DNA of 42,940 nt from Candidatus Avimuribaculum pullicola (GCA_018716295.1 DVKC01000031.1:1-42940); one strand, 5' to 3'; shown: positions 16,775 to 26,411, counted from the first letter of the stretch. Numbers and translations are program-made. Notes: a model not told the origin generated them from the sequence alone.

Positions 16775-18901
16775 ATGAAATATTTGCTATGTAGCATCAT
16801 TTGTGTTGCGGCTGCCATATCTCCGTTGTGTGCAGTTGCGGTTAACACAGTAAATTCTCCCGATGGCAAGTTGCAGCTGTCGGTCGATGTCAATGCTGAT
16901 GGCCAACCGTGTTATGAGTTGGCGTTTGAGGGCAATGCAGTGATAAAAAACAGCTTGTTGGGTTTGTCGGGACGTGAAGCCGATTTTACTACTGGTTTTA
17001 CAATTGACAATGTTACGACATCTTCGCACGATAGCACTTGGGAACCTGTATGGGGCGAATATGCCACTGTGCGCGACCATTACAATGAACTTGCCGTGAC
17101 ATTTGTGCAAAAGCACGAGAAAGGATTGGCAATGACAGTGCGTTTCAGGCTGTTTGACGATGGACTCGGTTTTCGCTATGAATTACCCGAACAAGAGCCT
17201 GTGAATTACTTGGCATTGATGGACGAAGCTACCGAGTTTAACCTTGCTGCCGACAACACATTGTATTGTATGCCTGGTGATTACGATACCGATGAATATT
17301 TGTATGCAACATCGCCATTGTCGCAGGTGGCTGGTGCATTGGCCAGTTATCGCGGACGTCACAGCGAGAGTCAGGCAATTGACAAGCTCACCGTTCAAAC
17401 TCCGTTGATGATGAAAAGCCCCGATGGTGGAATGTATATCAACATACACGAAGCTGCACTCGTTGACTATGCGGCAATGTCGCTCGATGTTGACACTGCA
17501 AGCTACGGTCTTTCGGCGCATCTCACTCCCGATAAGAATGGCGTGGCTGCATATTTGCAATTGCCATTCAACACGCCGTGGCGCACGGTCATTGTTGCTG
17601 ACAATGCTTGCGATATTCTTGCGTCACAGCTCATTTACAATCTTAATGAGCCGTGCAAAATTGAAGATACGTCGTGGATCAAGCCGCAGAAATTTGTCGG
17701 TGTGTGGTGGGAAATGTTTATCGGCAAGCAGCGCACGTGGGCCTATAGCGACTATTATAAAGCCAAGCCTGGTGTAACCGACTATACAAAACTTACGCCC
17801 AATGGCCGCCATGCCGCCAATGCCGAGAATGTGAAACGATACATCGATTTTGCCGCAGAAAATGGCATCGATGGCGTGTTGGTCGAAGGGTGGAACGAAG
17901 GTTGGGAAGACTGGGCAAGCTATCGCAAGAACCGCCAATTCCTATTCGATAAACCATATCCCGATTTTGATGTCGATGGATTGCAGCAATATGCCGCCGA
18001 GCGTGGCGTGAAGATTATCATGCACCATGAAACTGGTGCCAATGCTGCCGATTATGAACGCCAACTCGATCGTGCTTTCCAGTATATGGTTGACCATGGT
18101 TACAATTCGGTGAAGACGGGTTATGTAGGTGCCATAATACCTCGCAGCGAGCATCACTCGTCGCAGTGGATGGTCAATCACTATTTGCATGTAGCCCAGC
18201 GTGCCGCCGATTATCGCATCATGGTCGATAGTCATGAAGCAGTGCGTCCAACCGGGATATGTCGCACATACCCCAACTGGGTGGCACAGGAGTCGGCACG
18301 TGGTGGTGAATTTGAGTCGATGGGTGGCAATCCTCCAGAGCATACTACGATCTTGCCGTTCACACGATTGAAAGGTGGCCCGATGGATTATACTCCTGGC
18401 TTGTTTGAAACTCGCTTCAGCTACTACAACGAGGGCAAGACAGGACAAGCGTTGACCACACTTGCCCGGCAGCTCGCCTTGTATCTCACAATGCCAAGCC
18501 CGTTGCAGATGGCTTGCGACCTGCCCGAGAATTACCAGCGTTTTGCCGACGCATTCCAGTTTATTAAAGATGTGCCTGTTGACTGGAGTGATAGCCACTA
18601 TCTTGAAGCCGAGCCAGGCGACTACATAACTGTGGCTCGTCGCGACAAGCATTCCGAAGACTGGTACGTTGGCGGCGTGACCGATGAAAATGCCCGCACG
18701 GCCGAAATCGATTTCAGTTTCTTGCCCGAAGGTGTGGATTACGAAGCCACTATATATGCCGATGGCAAAGATGCCCATTATATTGACAATCCGCAGTCAT
18801 ACAGCATCTCTAAGAAGAAAAAAGTTAATTGCAAGACGCGGCTAAAGCAATATATTGCCCCTGGTGGTGGTTTTGCCATGCGCCTTGTGCCTAAAAAGTG
18901 A
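16775..18901 (+). CDS. GH97 alpha-glucosidase (SusB-like)
   Basis: 708 aa with a signal peptide (MKYLLCSIICVAAAISPLCA). A beta-sandwich N-domain (about 25-280) leads into a TIM barrel with GVLVEGWNEGWE and HEAVRPTGICRTYPN followed by QESARGGEFE. The glutamates at these places match the inverting SusB branch of GH97 rather than the retaining alpha-galactosidase branch. Expected role is exo-cleavage of maltooligosaccharides to glucose in the periplasm. The in-frame GTG two codons upstream is not needed. It is the last gene of the sus-like operon, followed by the terminator at 18982. Confidence 0.92.
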   Translation: MKYLLCSIICVAAAISPLCAVAVNTVNSPDGKLQLSVDVNADGQPCYELAFEGNAVIKNSLLGLSGREADFTTGFTIDNVTTSSHDSTWEPVWGEYATVRDHYNELAVTFVQKHEKGLAMTVRFRLFDDGLGFRYELPEQEPVNYLALMDEATEFNLAADNTLYCMPGDYDTDEYLYATSPLSQVAGALASYRGRHSESQAIDKLTVQTPLMMKSPDGGMYINIHEAALVDYAAMSLDVDTASYGLSAHLTPDKNGVAAYLQLPFNTPWRTVIVADNACDILASQLIYNLNEPCKIEDTSWIKPQKFVGVWWEMFIGKQRTWAYSDYYKAKPGVTDYTKLTPNGRHAANAENVKRYIDFAAENGIDGVLVEGWNEGWEDWASYRKNRQFLFDKPYPDFDVDGLQQYAAERGVKIIMHHETGANAADYERQLDRAFQYMVDHGYNSVKTGYVGAIIPRSEHHSSQWMVNHYLHVAQRAADYRIMVDSHEAVRPTGICRTYPNWVAQESARGGEFESMGGNPPEHTTILPFTRLKGGPMDYTPGLFETRFSYYNEGKTGQALTTLARQLALYLTMPSPLQMACDLPENYQRFADAFQFIKDVPVDWSDSHYLEAEPGDYITVARRDKHSEDWYVGGVTDENARTAEIDFSFLPEGVDYEATIYADGKDAHYIDNPQSYSISKKKKVNCKTRLKQYIAPGGGFAMRLVPKK

Positions 18902-18981
18902 CATAACATCATAGGTAAACATAAAAAACATTTGGGTATAGATTAATAACCTTAATTTTATTTCATGAACAAACAGGTGGT

Positions 18982-19020
18982 GCAGGGCCTGACGAGGCAA
19001 CTCGTCGGCCCTGCTTTTGT
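18982..19020 (+). terminator. Intrinsic terminator of the sus-like operon
   Basis: GCAGGGCC (18982-18989), a bulged T, GACGAG, tetraloop GCAA, CTCGTC, GGCCCTGC (19007-19014), then TTTTGT. A 14-bp stem with one bulge and a stable loop. Confidence 0.85.
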
Positions 19021-19175
19021 ATATGTACTCAAGTGCCTGTGAAAGTCATCGGTAGGCGAGGCGTGTTTGCCTACGAACGATTGAAAAATTTGTCCCATAT
19101 TTCCCGTATCTTGGTATAGCTTTTTAGTGAAAATTGTCGGGATTGATATAATATTGGGGATATTTTTCGTTATTA

Positions 19176-19347
19176 AATAAAAAGGGCGGACTTACCAGTT
19201 TGGATTTATAGCACTATTTTTCATTTTTACCAGAAGTGTCCGCCCCCCTCTTTAACAATATAATAGCTATTCAATATGGTTGTGTACCACTTGTGCGTGG
19301 TACATTTTTTTCACTGCTTAGGTTTTTTATGGTTCAATCATTATGTA
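19176..19347 (-). ncRNA. Candidate orphan small RNA (about 170 nt)
   Basis: On the minus strand a promoter (19384-19353) is followed by a stretch with a 7-bp hairpin (GTACCAC/GTGGTAC, near 19284-19303) and a long-range closing stem. That stem is GGGCGGAC (19245-19238) with GTCCGCCC (19191-19184), running directly into TTTTTATTT, which has the form of an intrinsic terminator. No reading frame longer than 12 codons was noticed. The transcript would be free-standing between the sus terminator and the secDF terminator. The family is not recognised; a 6S-like or regulatory RNA is possible but unproven. The rest of the gene-free stretch 18902-19633 holds the two terminators and nothing else I can support. 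Confidence 0.4.
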
Positions 19348-19352
19348 CATTG

Positions 19353-19384
19353 CAAAGATATATGTCGCGTGAACCGAAATACAA
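19353..19384 (-). promoter_or_regulatory. Promoter for the candidate small RNA
   Basis: On the minus strand TTG (19384-19382), a 21-base spacer and TATCTTTG (19360-19353), a full -33/-7 match. No protein gene follows on that strand for over 12 kb, except frames inside other genes. Confidence 0.5.
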
Positions 19385-19570
19385 GCAGAATGGTGCATTT
19401 TTTATGTAATATACGTTTTTCATGATGAATTGCTGCGAGGCGGTTGCGAACCATCTGCCGTGGCAGAAAAAATCGGGTATTAAGAAAGTCATGGCATAAT
19501 GGATGTGATGGCGATAATACAGCTATAAATGGTATAGCATGGGGCAAACTATCTTTAAGTCTTGTGGGGG

Positions 19571-19609
19571 TAAAATAAATGCGCGGCTCCATCGTGTGGA
19601 ACCGCGCAT
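19571..19609 (-). terminator. Intrinsic terminator of secDF
   Basis: On the minus strand ATGCGCGGTTCC, a 7-base loop and GGAGCCGCGCAT form a 12-bp stem with one mismatch, followed by TTATTTTA. It sits 25 bases past the secDF stop. Confidence 0.8.
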
Positions 19610-19633
19610 CTTTGGTTGTTATGACAAACGATT

Positions 19634-22513
19634 TTATTTCTTTGCTACTGCTTCCTTGGCTGCTTTCTTTTCTTGCTTGTTGCTGATAACAAATGCAAGA
19701 GGAGCTGCGATGAACAGCGAAGCGAATGTACCGATGACGATACCGATTACCATTGCAAATGTGAAACTGCGAATGGTTTCGCCGCCAAGTATGAAGATTA
19801 CGATCAACACGAGCAACGAACTCAAACCTGTAACCAATGTACGCGACAATGTGCTGTTGAGTGAGTTGTTGAACAGTGTGAATGCGTCTTGCTTGGGATA
19901 GAGGGCGCGGTATTCACGCACACGGTCAAATACAACCACTGTGTCGTTTACCTGATAACCAATCACCGTCAGGATAGCGGCAATGAAGTTCTGGTCGATT
20001 TCCATTTCAAATGGGAACAAACCATAGAGTGTATAAATACCCACTACAGCATAGGCGGTGAAAGCCACAGCTGCCAATGCACCAAGCGAGAATGCAATGT
20101 TGCGGAAGCGGAGCAAGATGTAGAGTGCCATTGCTATGAGCGAGAAGAATACTGCCCATGAAGCGTCGCGTGTCATGTCGGCTGCGATTGCAGGGCCTAC
20201 CTTTTCACTTGATACGACACCGATTGTTTCGTTTGCAACACTGAAGTCGGCAAAAGTCATATCGCCGATTTCGGGTTTCAAGCCTTTGAAAAGGATGTCC
20301 ATTATCTCGTCATCGACTGTTTCGGTGTCGTCGTCAATCTTGTAGTTGGTAGAAATACGCACCTTGGTGTTGTTGTCGATGGTGATGACGCTTACTGAAG
20401 CATCGGGGAACAAAGGTTCGAGTTGCTCTTGTATGTCGGCAGTGCTGACTTCGTGGTCGAATTGTACCACATAGTTGCGGCCACCCGAGAAGTCAATACC
20501 TGGGCTGAGCTGGCGTACACCGAGCAACACGGCAAATGCAACGATAATTACACCGAAGATTATGAAGCCTTTCTTGCGGTTGCCCATGAAGTCGATGTTG
20601 GTGTTGATGAGTGCCTTGAGGCTCAAAGCGGTGGTATAGGTCACATTTTTGAAACCGCCACGCTTCATGATAGCTTCGATAATCACGCGGGTAACATATA
20701 TGGCCGTGAAGAACGAGCATACAAGACCGATGATAAGAGTAGTTGCAAAACCCTTGATCGGGCCAGTACCGTTTATGAGCAGGATTATACCAGTGATGAT
20801 TGACGTGAGGTTAGAGTCGAAGATGGCCGAGAATGCATTTTTGTAACCATCGGCAACGGCTGCTTTCAGATTCTTGCCATTGCGAAGCTCTTCCTTGGTG
20901 CGCTCATAGATAAGCACGTTGGCATCGACCGACATTGCAAGCGAGAGCACGATACCGGCGATACCAGGCAGCGTGAGCACAGCGTGGAATGAGGCAAGAA
21001 TACCTACTGTAAAGAAGAGGTTGAGCAAAATACCCACATTGGCCACCATGCCAGGGCCGAAGCCATACATTGCAACAAGGAATACCATGAGGATAATCAA
21101 TGCTACAACGAATGATAGCATACCGGCTTCGATAGCTTCTTGTCCGAGAGAAGGTCCGATAACGCTTTCGCTCACGATGTTTACCTTGGCTACCATCTTG
21201 CCGCTCTTGAGCACATTGGCAAGGTCGGCAGCTTCTTCGACTGTGAAGTTACCAGTAATCTGTGAATTACCACCTTCGATGACGCTGTTTACGTTGGGGT
21301 AGGAATATACGTTGTCGTCAAGCACAATGGCAATCGAACGGTTGAGGTTTTGCTCGGTGATGCGAGCCCAGCGGCGAGCACCCTCGTCGTTCATCTTCAT
21401 TGATACCACATTGCCTTGCAGTTGCTCGTAGCTGCTCGAAGCGTCGGTGATAACGCTACCGTCGAGGGCAGGATTGCCTTGTGTAGTTTTCAGTGCTATG
21501 AGGTCGTAATACAACCCTTTTTCGTCGATAGGCTTAACCGTCCAACAAGCTTTGAGGTTGGTGGGCAGGTAACGTGCGGCAATGCGTGAATGCATGAGGC
21601 GGTTCACTGCGGCTGTGTCGAGCACGTTCACGCAACCAATGATAGGGCCACCTACGCGACCTGTGTTCCAACCAAGGAGCTGTGCAACAGGTTTTGAAGC
21701 CTTGGTGGTGTCGGCAGCATTGGCAGCGTCCATTTCTTGGGCAAACTGCATCAATGATTGCTGCAACTCTTGCATAGTATAGGTTTCATAGAACTCAAGG
21801 TTGGCAGTACCTTGCAGCAGCTTGCGCATACGTTCAGGTTCTTTCACACCAGGCATTTCGAGTTTGATGCGTCCAGTGCTTTCCAATTCTTGGATATTTG
21901 GTGAAACCACGCCGAAGCGGTCGATACGTGTAGCCAGCACATTGCGTGAGTTGCGCACCATTGCTTTCACTTCCTGTTCGAGGATTGATTGCACCTGGTC
22001 GTTCGAGTCGCCGGGCTTCACGTTCTCCATGTTACGGAATATCTGGGCCAAGCTGCCCTCGGGTGCGATGCGCTTGTATTCGGCGCAGAAAGCGGCAACA
22101 TAGTCCTTGTCGTTGCGATGCAACGAGTCGGTCAATGCGATTGCTTGGTTGAATTTCGGGTCGGGATTTTCGTTTGACAAAGCTTTAAGTATGTCGGGCA
22201 CTGATATTTGCAGTGTCACGTCCATACCACCCTTGAGGTCAAGTCCGAGTCCGACCTCCATTTCACGCGCTTCTTTGAAAGTGTAATCCTTGATCAGGAT
22301 AGAAAACACTTTTTGATTTTCGATAGAGTCAAGGTATGCGCTGTAATATGTCTTGTAGGCATCGTTTGCCACATCGGTTGTCCCGGCTTGGGCGGCTGCA
22401 TATTCAGCAGCCTTGCCTTCATGGTGCCTGGTGACAAACGTGAATGACAAGTAAAATGCACATACAAGGAACAGTAGTACTGTCAATACCTTAATAAAAC
22501 CTTTACTTTGCAT
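19634..22513 (-). CDS. secDF: Fused SecD-SecF protein-export membrane protein
   Basis: 959 aa, the natural SecD-SecF fusion common in Bacteroidetes. The SecD half begins with a membrane helix (VLTVLLFLVCAFYL). It has GLGLDLKGGMDVTLQI, the periplasmic P1 domain, then the conserved VASVIGP-like and SLAMSVDANVLIYERTKEE membrane region. The SecF half carries GIDFSGGRNYVVQF, VGPAIAADMTRDA and GYQVNDTVVVFDRVRE. It uses proton flow to pull translocating proteins through SecYEG on the outer face of the inner membrane. It ends in a lysine-rich tail and forms a single-gene unit with its own -7 element and terminator. Confidence 0.97.
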   Translation of the reverse strand: MQSKGFIKVLTVLLFLVCAFYLSFTFVTRHHEGKAAEYAAAQAGTTDVANDAYKTYYSAYLDSIENQKVFSILIKDYTFKEAREMEVGLGLDLKGGMDVTLQISVPDILKALSNENPDPKFNQAIALTDSLHRNDKDYVAAFCAEYKRIAPEGSLAQIFRNMENVKPGDSNDQVQSILEQEVKAMVRNSRNVLATRIDRFGVVSPNIQELESTGRIKLEMPGVKEPERMRKLLQGTANLEFYETYTMQELQQSLMQFAQEMDAANAADTTKASKPVAQLLGWNTGRVGGPIIGCVNVLDTAAVNRLMHSRIAARYLPTNLKACWTVKPIDEKGLYYDLIALKTTQGNPALDGSVITDASSSYEQLQGNVVSMKMNDEGARRWARITEQNLNRSIAIVLDDNVYSYPNVNSVIEGGNSQITGNFTVEEAADLANVLKSGKMVAKVNIVSESVIGPSLGQEAIEAGMLSFVVALIILMVFLVAMYGFGPGMVANVGILLNLFFTVGILASFHAVLTLPGIAGIVLSLAMSVDANVLIYERTKEELRNGKNLKAAVADGYKNAFSAIFDSNLTSIITGIILLINGTGPIKGFATTLIIGLVCSFFTAIYVTRVIIEAIMKRGGFKNVTYTTALSLKALINTNIDFMGNRKKGFIIFGVIIVAFAVLLGVRQLSPGIDFSGGRNYVVQFDHEVSTADIQEQLEPLFPDASVSVITIDNNTKVRISTNYKIDDDTETVDDEIMDILFKGLKPEIGDMTFADFSVANETIGVVSSEKVGPAIAADMTRDASWAVFFSLIAMALYILLRFRNIAFSLGALAAVAFTAYAVVGIYTLYGLFPFEMEIDQNFIAAILTVIGYQVNDTVVVFDRVREYRALYPKQDAFTLFNNSLNSTLSRTLVTGLSSLLVLIVIFILGGETIRSFTFAMVIGIVIGTFASLFIAAPLAFVISNKQEKKAAKEAVAKK

Positions 22514-22574
22514 GTGTTGTTGTTAGTTAATTATTATTTTTTTGTTAAAATTTATTCTGCACATTTTCAGCTTG

Positions 22575-22582
22575 CAAATATA
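22575..22582 (-). promoter_or_regulatory. -7 element for secDF
   Basis: Minus-strand TATATTTG, 61 bases before the secDF start. No clear TTG at the -33 distance. Confidence 0.4.
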
Positions 22583-22774
22583 CAACAAAACATCAAAGTT
22601 TGAAATTTTTATCACGTGTTTTCAAAATTGCGGTCGGCAAAAATCCAAAATTTCCCTAATTCTCGTTGCCAAAACGCAGTAATTCAATCTGCAAGTTGGA
22701 ACATTGTGAATATCGGTCGTTTTATTATTGTTAATCATGGCTGTGAGGCGAAAATCGGTTTTCATGTAAGAAGC

Positions 22775-22813
22775 ACAGATGCCTGTGTCACTTTGTGCGG
22801 CACAGGCATCTGT
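22775..22813 (-). terminator. Terminator of the biotin-dependent carboxyltransferase gene
   Basis: A perfect 13-bp inverted repeat, ACAGATGCCTGTG (22775-22787) with CACAGGCATCTGT (22801-22813) around 13 bases, 20 bases past the stop of the upstream minus-strand gene. The T-tail is weak (TGCTTCTT). The rest of 22514-22832 holds only the secDF promoter element. Confidence 0.6.
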
Positions 22814-22832
22814 TATGAAATAGGGGGGCGGG

Positions 22833-24695
22833 TTATTCAAATTCGATAAGCGGCTCGCCAGTGCCTATCACTTGTCCTGGAGCAACGAGGATGCGTTTCA
22901 CGGTGCCGGCAAATTCGGCTTCGATTTCATTTTGCATCTTCATGGCTTCATACATCAGCAGCGAATCGCCTTTCTTGATTACATCGCCAGGTTTCACATA
23001 TACTTCTATGACAGTTCCACCCATGGGCGCATCGAGTGTAGGGCCGGTGATTGGCTCGGTAGCTGTGGTTTCCTCGGCAGCAGTTGCCGTTGTTTCCTCG
23101 GCAGGCTTTTGGGCTGCATATTCTTCGGTGCGGCGCTTGGTCAGGAATGGCTTTGCCACGTTGGGCAACAGTTCGAGCAACAGGTACTCTTCGTCGTTGA
23201 CAGCCAGTTTCGCGCCACCGCATTCGGCAAGTACGGGATTTTCGGGATATGCGTATGAGTTTACATTATAAGGCACTTCCTCGCTGTTTCCAGTGATGAG
23301 TTTGCGGAAGTCTGGGTCGATTGCCACTGGGGTGTGCCCATATTCGCCACGCACGAGCGAAATGAATTGGTTCGACTTTGTTGTATAGTCAGGTTTGCCT
23401 TTTTGGCGGTCGAGTGCGAGGCTCACGGCTTGTGAACCCACGATTTGGCTTGTAGGTGTCACCAATGGGACGAGTCCTGCGTCGCGGCGAACCTTTGGTA
23501 TCAACTTCATTGCATCTTCAAGTACATCTTCGGCGTGGAGTTGCTTGAGTTGTGCTACCATGTTGGAATACATGCCACCTGGTACTTCGGCATTCTTTAC
23601 GATTTCGTTGGGTTTCGGGAAATTGAAGTATGCTTCAATTGCGTGGCATGCATCGAGCAGTGCGGCCTCGTCGTTGGCGCGTGCTGCGGCTATTGCCTTG
23701 TCGAATAGGCTGTCCACGTCGGCTGGCAATTTGTCGGTGAGTGGGTCGAAGTCGATAGGGAATGACTTTTGCAAGTCGAAATCCTTCAGGCTCTTGCGCA
23801 CTTCTTTCAATGCTGTGCGTATTTTGCCAACGGCTTCCATGTTTACTTCTACTTCTACTCCCAGTTTCTGTGCGAATATATAGATGAGTTCCAATGCTGG
23901 AGCAGCCGAACCACCGCCGAAATACCATATATTGGTGTCGAGTATGTCCACGCCATGTATGATTGCCATCAGCGACGAAGCCAATCCGTAGCCTGGGGTG
24001 CAGTGTGTGTGGAAATCGACTGGTACGCTTACGGCAGCTTTCAACTTGGGCATCAAGCTTGCTATGCGTGAAGGGTTGACAAGTCCTGCCATGTCTTTCA
24101 GCGTGATAATCTTTGCGCCCATTTGCTCGTAGCCGCGAGCTTTCTCGATGAAATATTCGTCGGTGAATATCTTGTCGTGCTGTTTTTTGCCTTTTCCCAG
24201 CAATTTGCTGAAGAAGCCGCCCGAAGGCTTCTCTTCGTCTTTAGGGTCAACGGTGTAGCATACTGCGCCATCGGGGATGCCTCCCAGGCGGTTAATGATT
24301 TCAACCGACTCGCGAACGTTGTCGAGGTCGTTTAGAGCATCGAATATGCGCATTACATTTAGTCCGTCGGCAATGGCATTCTTGTAGAAGCCCTCGATGA
24401 CGGGTGTCGGATATGGTACATAACCAAACAGGTTGCGGCCACGCGACAATGCCGTCAGCAACGATTTGCCTTGCATACGTGCGCTTATCGACTTCAATCG
24501 CGTCCATGGCGACTCGTCCAAGTAGCGCATCACCGAGTCGGGCACAGCCCCGCCCCACACTTCAATGGCATAAAAACCAGCCTCCTCATAGAACGGGAGC
24601 AACGTGTCGATGCTCGCCTGGCTCATGCGCGTTGCAAACAGCGATTGTTGCCCGTCGCGCATTGTAAGGTCTCTAATCTTTAATTTTTTTGTCAT
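22833..24695 (-). CDS. Biotin-dependent carboxyltransferase: oxaloacetate decarboxylase alpha / pyruvate carboxylase B type
   Basis: 620 aa. Residues 1-300 are an HMGL-like carboxyltransferase barrel: the TMRDGQQSLFATRM entry motif, GLNVMRIFDALNDLDN and the metal-binding HTHCTPGYG. The conserved PYC_OADA domain follows (about 300-470). A Thr/Ala/Glu-rich hinge leads to a C-terminal biotinyl domain with the target Lys586 in EAMKM. It moves a carboxyl group between biotin and pyruvate/oxaloacetate. A basic, Gly/Lys-rich insert (KPSGGFFSKLLGKGKKQ, about residues 152-168) interrupts the barrel where homologues I know have a short loop. No beta or gamma decarboxylase subunit and no biotin carboxylase gene is next to it, so sodium-pumping decarboxylase and split pyruvate carboxylase cannot be told apart here. 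Confidence 0.88.
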   Translation of the reverse strand: MTKKLKIRDLTMRDGQQSLFATRMSQASIDTLLPFYEEAGFYAIEVWGGAVPDSVMRYLDESPWTRLKSISARMQGKSLLTALSRGRNLFGYVPYPTPVIEGFYKNAIADGLNVMRIFDALNDLDNVRESVEIINRLGGIPDGAVCYTVDPKDEEKPSGGFFSKLLGKGKKQHDKIFTDEYFIEKARGYEQMGAKIITLKDMAGLVNPSRIASLMPKLKAAVSVPVDFHTHCTPGYGLASSLMAIIHGVDILDTNIWYFGGGSAAPALELIYIFAQKLGVEVEVNMEAVGKIRTALKEVRKSLKDFDLQKSFPIDFDPLTDKLPADVDSLFDKAIAAARANDEAALLDACHAIEAYFNFPKPNEIVKNAEVPGGMYSNMVAQLKQLHAEDVLEDAMKLIPKVRRDAGLVPLVTPTSQIVGSQAVSLALDRQKGKPDYTTKSNQFISLVRGEYGHTPVAIDPDFRKLITGNSEEVPYNVNSYAYPENPVLAECGGAKLAVNDEEYLLLELLPNVAKPFLTKRRTEEYAAQKPAEETTATAAEETTATEPITGPTLDAPMGGTVIEVYVKPGDVIKKGDSLLMYEAMKMQNEIEAEFAGTVKRILVAPGQVIGTGEPLIEFE

Positions 24696-24768
24696 TTTTC
24701 TACGTTTTAAGGGTTAATACTGCACAGTGCCTCTGACTGTAGTTGCAATTTTCTCCCCAATTTATATG

Positions 24769-24802
24769 CAAATATAATGCGCTACCTCTTAAAAAACAAA
24801 TT
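24769..24802 (-). promoter_or_regulatory. Promoter for the carboxyltransferase gene
   Basis: Minus-strand TTTG (24802-24799), 22-base spacer, TATATTTG (24776-24769). The leader is about 65 bases. I see no gene or structure in 24803-25043. Confidence 0.55.
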
Positions 24803-25043
24803 TACTTGATGGCAATTGCGCCCTTGCGTTGCATGGAAATTTTTTGAGATTTTAGATGCTTCGGGTTCGCTGGGGTGCCTTGATGGTTTCCCAGTCTGGT
24901 ATCTTGTTCTGCTTGCCACATTGGGTGGCTTTTCTCTGGAACATAATAGGGCGTTGATTTCTTAATATCTTTTAAATCAATGTGGGCTTGATGTGCTTTT
25001 CGGTGACATTGTGTTAAATGATATAAAAATGATGGTGGGAATA

Positions 25044-25073
25044 TTGCCAGTAAGAAAAAAATGCGTACATTTG
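25044..25073 (+). promoter_or_regulatory. Promoter for tRNA-Arg
   Basis: TTG at 25044-25046, a 19-base spacer and TACATTTG at 25066-25073. Transcription would start about 7 bases before the tRNA. Confidence 0.7.
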
Positions 25074-25085
25074 CACTCGCAAAAC

Positions 25086-25159
25086 GGCCCATTAGCTCAA
25101 CTGAATAGAGTATCTGACTACGGATCAGAAGGTTACAGGTTTGAATCCTGTATGGGTCA
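25086..25159 (+). tRNA. tRNA-Arg (anticodon ACG)
   Basis: A 74-base cloverleaf. The acceptor GGCCCAT (25086-25092) pairs with ATGGGTC (25152-25158), with one G.U pair, and the discriminator is A at 25159. The D arm has GCTC/GAG, the anticodon stem TCTGA/TCAGA encloses CTACGGA, and the T arm ACAGG/CCTGT encloses TTTGAAT. The anticodon is ACG, normally edited to ICG to read CGN codons. CCA is not encoded. Confidence 0.95.
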
Positions 25160-25166
25160 CAAGTGA

Positions 25167-25195
25167 GGAGGCGCATTTAGCCTCCTTTTTTATTT
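25167..25195 (+). terminator. Terminator after tRNA-Arg
   Basis: GGAGGC (25167-25172), loop GCATTTA, GCCTCC (25180-25185), then TTTTTTATTT. A textbook intrinsic terminator. Confidence 0.85.
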
Positions 25196-25328
25196 CAAGG
25201 CTGCTGCGGGGCATTTTTTAGAACCGGCTTGAATATTGCACAAGGAAGTTTTGGCGAGTTATTGAAAGGAACTTTGAAAGCTGTGATTGAAATTTGAATA
25301 TTGGAAAATCTAAAACAGGCTCTTAAGG

Positions 25329-25464
25329 CACGGCTCTTTCATTTACCCTCCAATGGGTCTTAATAGTAGATGTAGAATTGCCCTGGAGGGGCTGCGGTTA
25401 AGCATGGTATAGCCCCTCCAGGGCTTATTTTAAAGACGATTTGAGTTTAAATGAAAGAGCCATG
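25329..25464. repeat. Nested palindromic repeat, family A copy 3 (short form)
   Basis: Outer arms CACGGCTCTTTCATTTA (25329-25345) and the mirror TAAATGAAAGAGCCATG (25448-25464) enclose a GCCCTGGAGGGGC block, GCGGTTAAGCATGG and CCCCTCCAGGGC. It lacks the inner hairpin layers of copies 1, 2 and 4. With the tRNA terminator and the panC promoter it fills most of 25160-25553. Confidence 0.75.
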
Positions 25465-25494
25465 GCTCTTAAGGGCTGTGTGACAACAAAAAAC

Positions 25495-25525
25495 TTGTGT
25501 ATGTGGCAAAAAAGTTGTTCCTTTG
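25495..25525 (+). promoter_or_regulatory. Promoter for panC-panD
   Basis: TTG at 25495-25497, a 20-base spacer and TTCCTTTG at 25518-25525, one base off the TAnnTTTG consensus. The start would be about 22 bases before panC. Confidence 0.45.
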
Positions 25526-25553
25526 CACGTCTTTTTGAAATACTCTCATCACA

Positions 25554-26411
25554 ATGATTGTAATAAGCAAAGTCAATGAGTTGGAAAAGGCTGTCGAGGC
25601 CTTTCGTTCCGAGGGCAAGTCGATAGGTCTTGTCCCCACAATGGGTGCATTGCACGAAGGTCACTTGTCGCTTGTCAACAGGTGCCGTAAAGAAAACGAC
25701 GTGGTAGTAGTGAGTGTTTTTGTAAACCCCACTCAATTCAATAACAAAGAGGACTTGCGCACTTATCCGCATACAGAAGAGGCCGATAAAGCCTTGCTCG
25801 ATGCTGCCGGGTGCGACATAGTGTTCATGCCGACGGTCGAGGAGGTTTATCCCGAGCCCGACACGCGCGTATTTGACCTTGGGGCTGTTGCCGAGGTAAT
25901 GGAAGGTGCCATGCGTCCAGGCCATTTTAACGGGGTGGCGCAAATTGTGAGCAAGTTGTTCATGATGGTCAAGCCTGACCGTGCTTACTTTGGCGAGAAA
26001 GACTTCCAGCAAATAGCAGTCATAAGGCAGATGGTGAAAACCGAAGGTTTCAAGTTGCAAATAGTGCCTTGTCCGATTGTCCGCGAAGCTGACGGATTGG
26101 CCAAGAGCAGCCGCAACGTGCGCCTTTCGGCCGAAGCTCGCGCCGAAGCTCCGAAGATATACCGCACATTGTGCCAAAGTATCGATTATGCAGCCACGCA
26201 CACTGTCGCCGAAACACAACAAATGGTGATTGATACCATCAATGCTTTCCCTGGCATGGAAGTGGAGTATTACCAAATAGTGGATGGAACATCGTTAATG
26301 CCTGTTGACAGTTGGGACAGCAGCGACTATATTGTTGGCTGCGTGACTGTTTACTGCGGCGGGGTTAGGCTTATCGACAATATCGCATACAAAACTACGA
26401 CACAATGCTGA
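25554..26411 (+). CDS. panC: Pantothenate synthetase
   Basis: 285 aa, normal length. It ligates pantoate and beta-alanine with ATP to give pantothenate, the precursor of coenzyme A. Visible signatures are [14 protein letters not shown] (the HxGH nucleotide site), [42 protein letters not shown] and the [12 protein letters not shown] motif near residue 180. It overlaps panD by 7 bases (ATGCTGA), so the two are translationally coupled, and PanD supplies its beta-alanine. Confidence 0.97.
   Translation: MIVISKVNELEKAVEAFRSEGKSIGLVPTMGALHEGHLSLVNRCRKENDVVVVSVFVNPTQFNNKEDLRTYPHTEEADKALLDAAGCDIVFMPTVEEVYPEPDTRVFDLGAVAEVMEGAMRPGHFNGVAQIVSKLFMMVKPDRAYFGEKDFQQIAVIRQMVKTEGFKLQIVPCPIVREADGLAKSSRNVRLSAEARAEAPKIYRTLCQSIDYAATHTVAETQQMVIDTINAFPGMEVEYYQIVDGTSLMPVDSWDSSDYIVGCVTVYCGGVRLIDNIAYKTTTQC

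Noticed and set aside
24802..25176. Minus-strand open frame across the tRNA
   Set aside because: It is antisense to a complete tRNA-Arg; this is a well-known annotation artefact.
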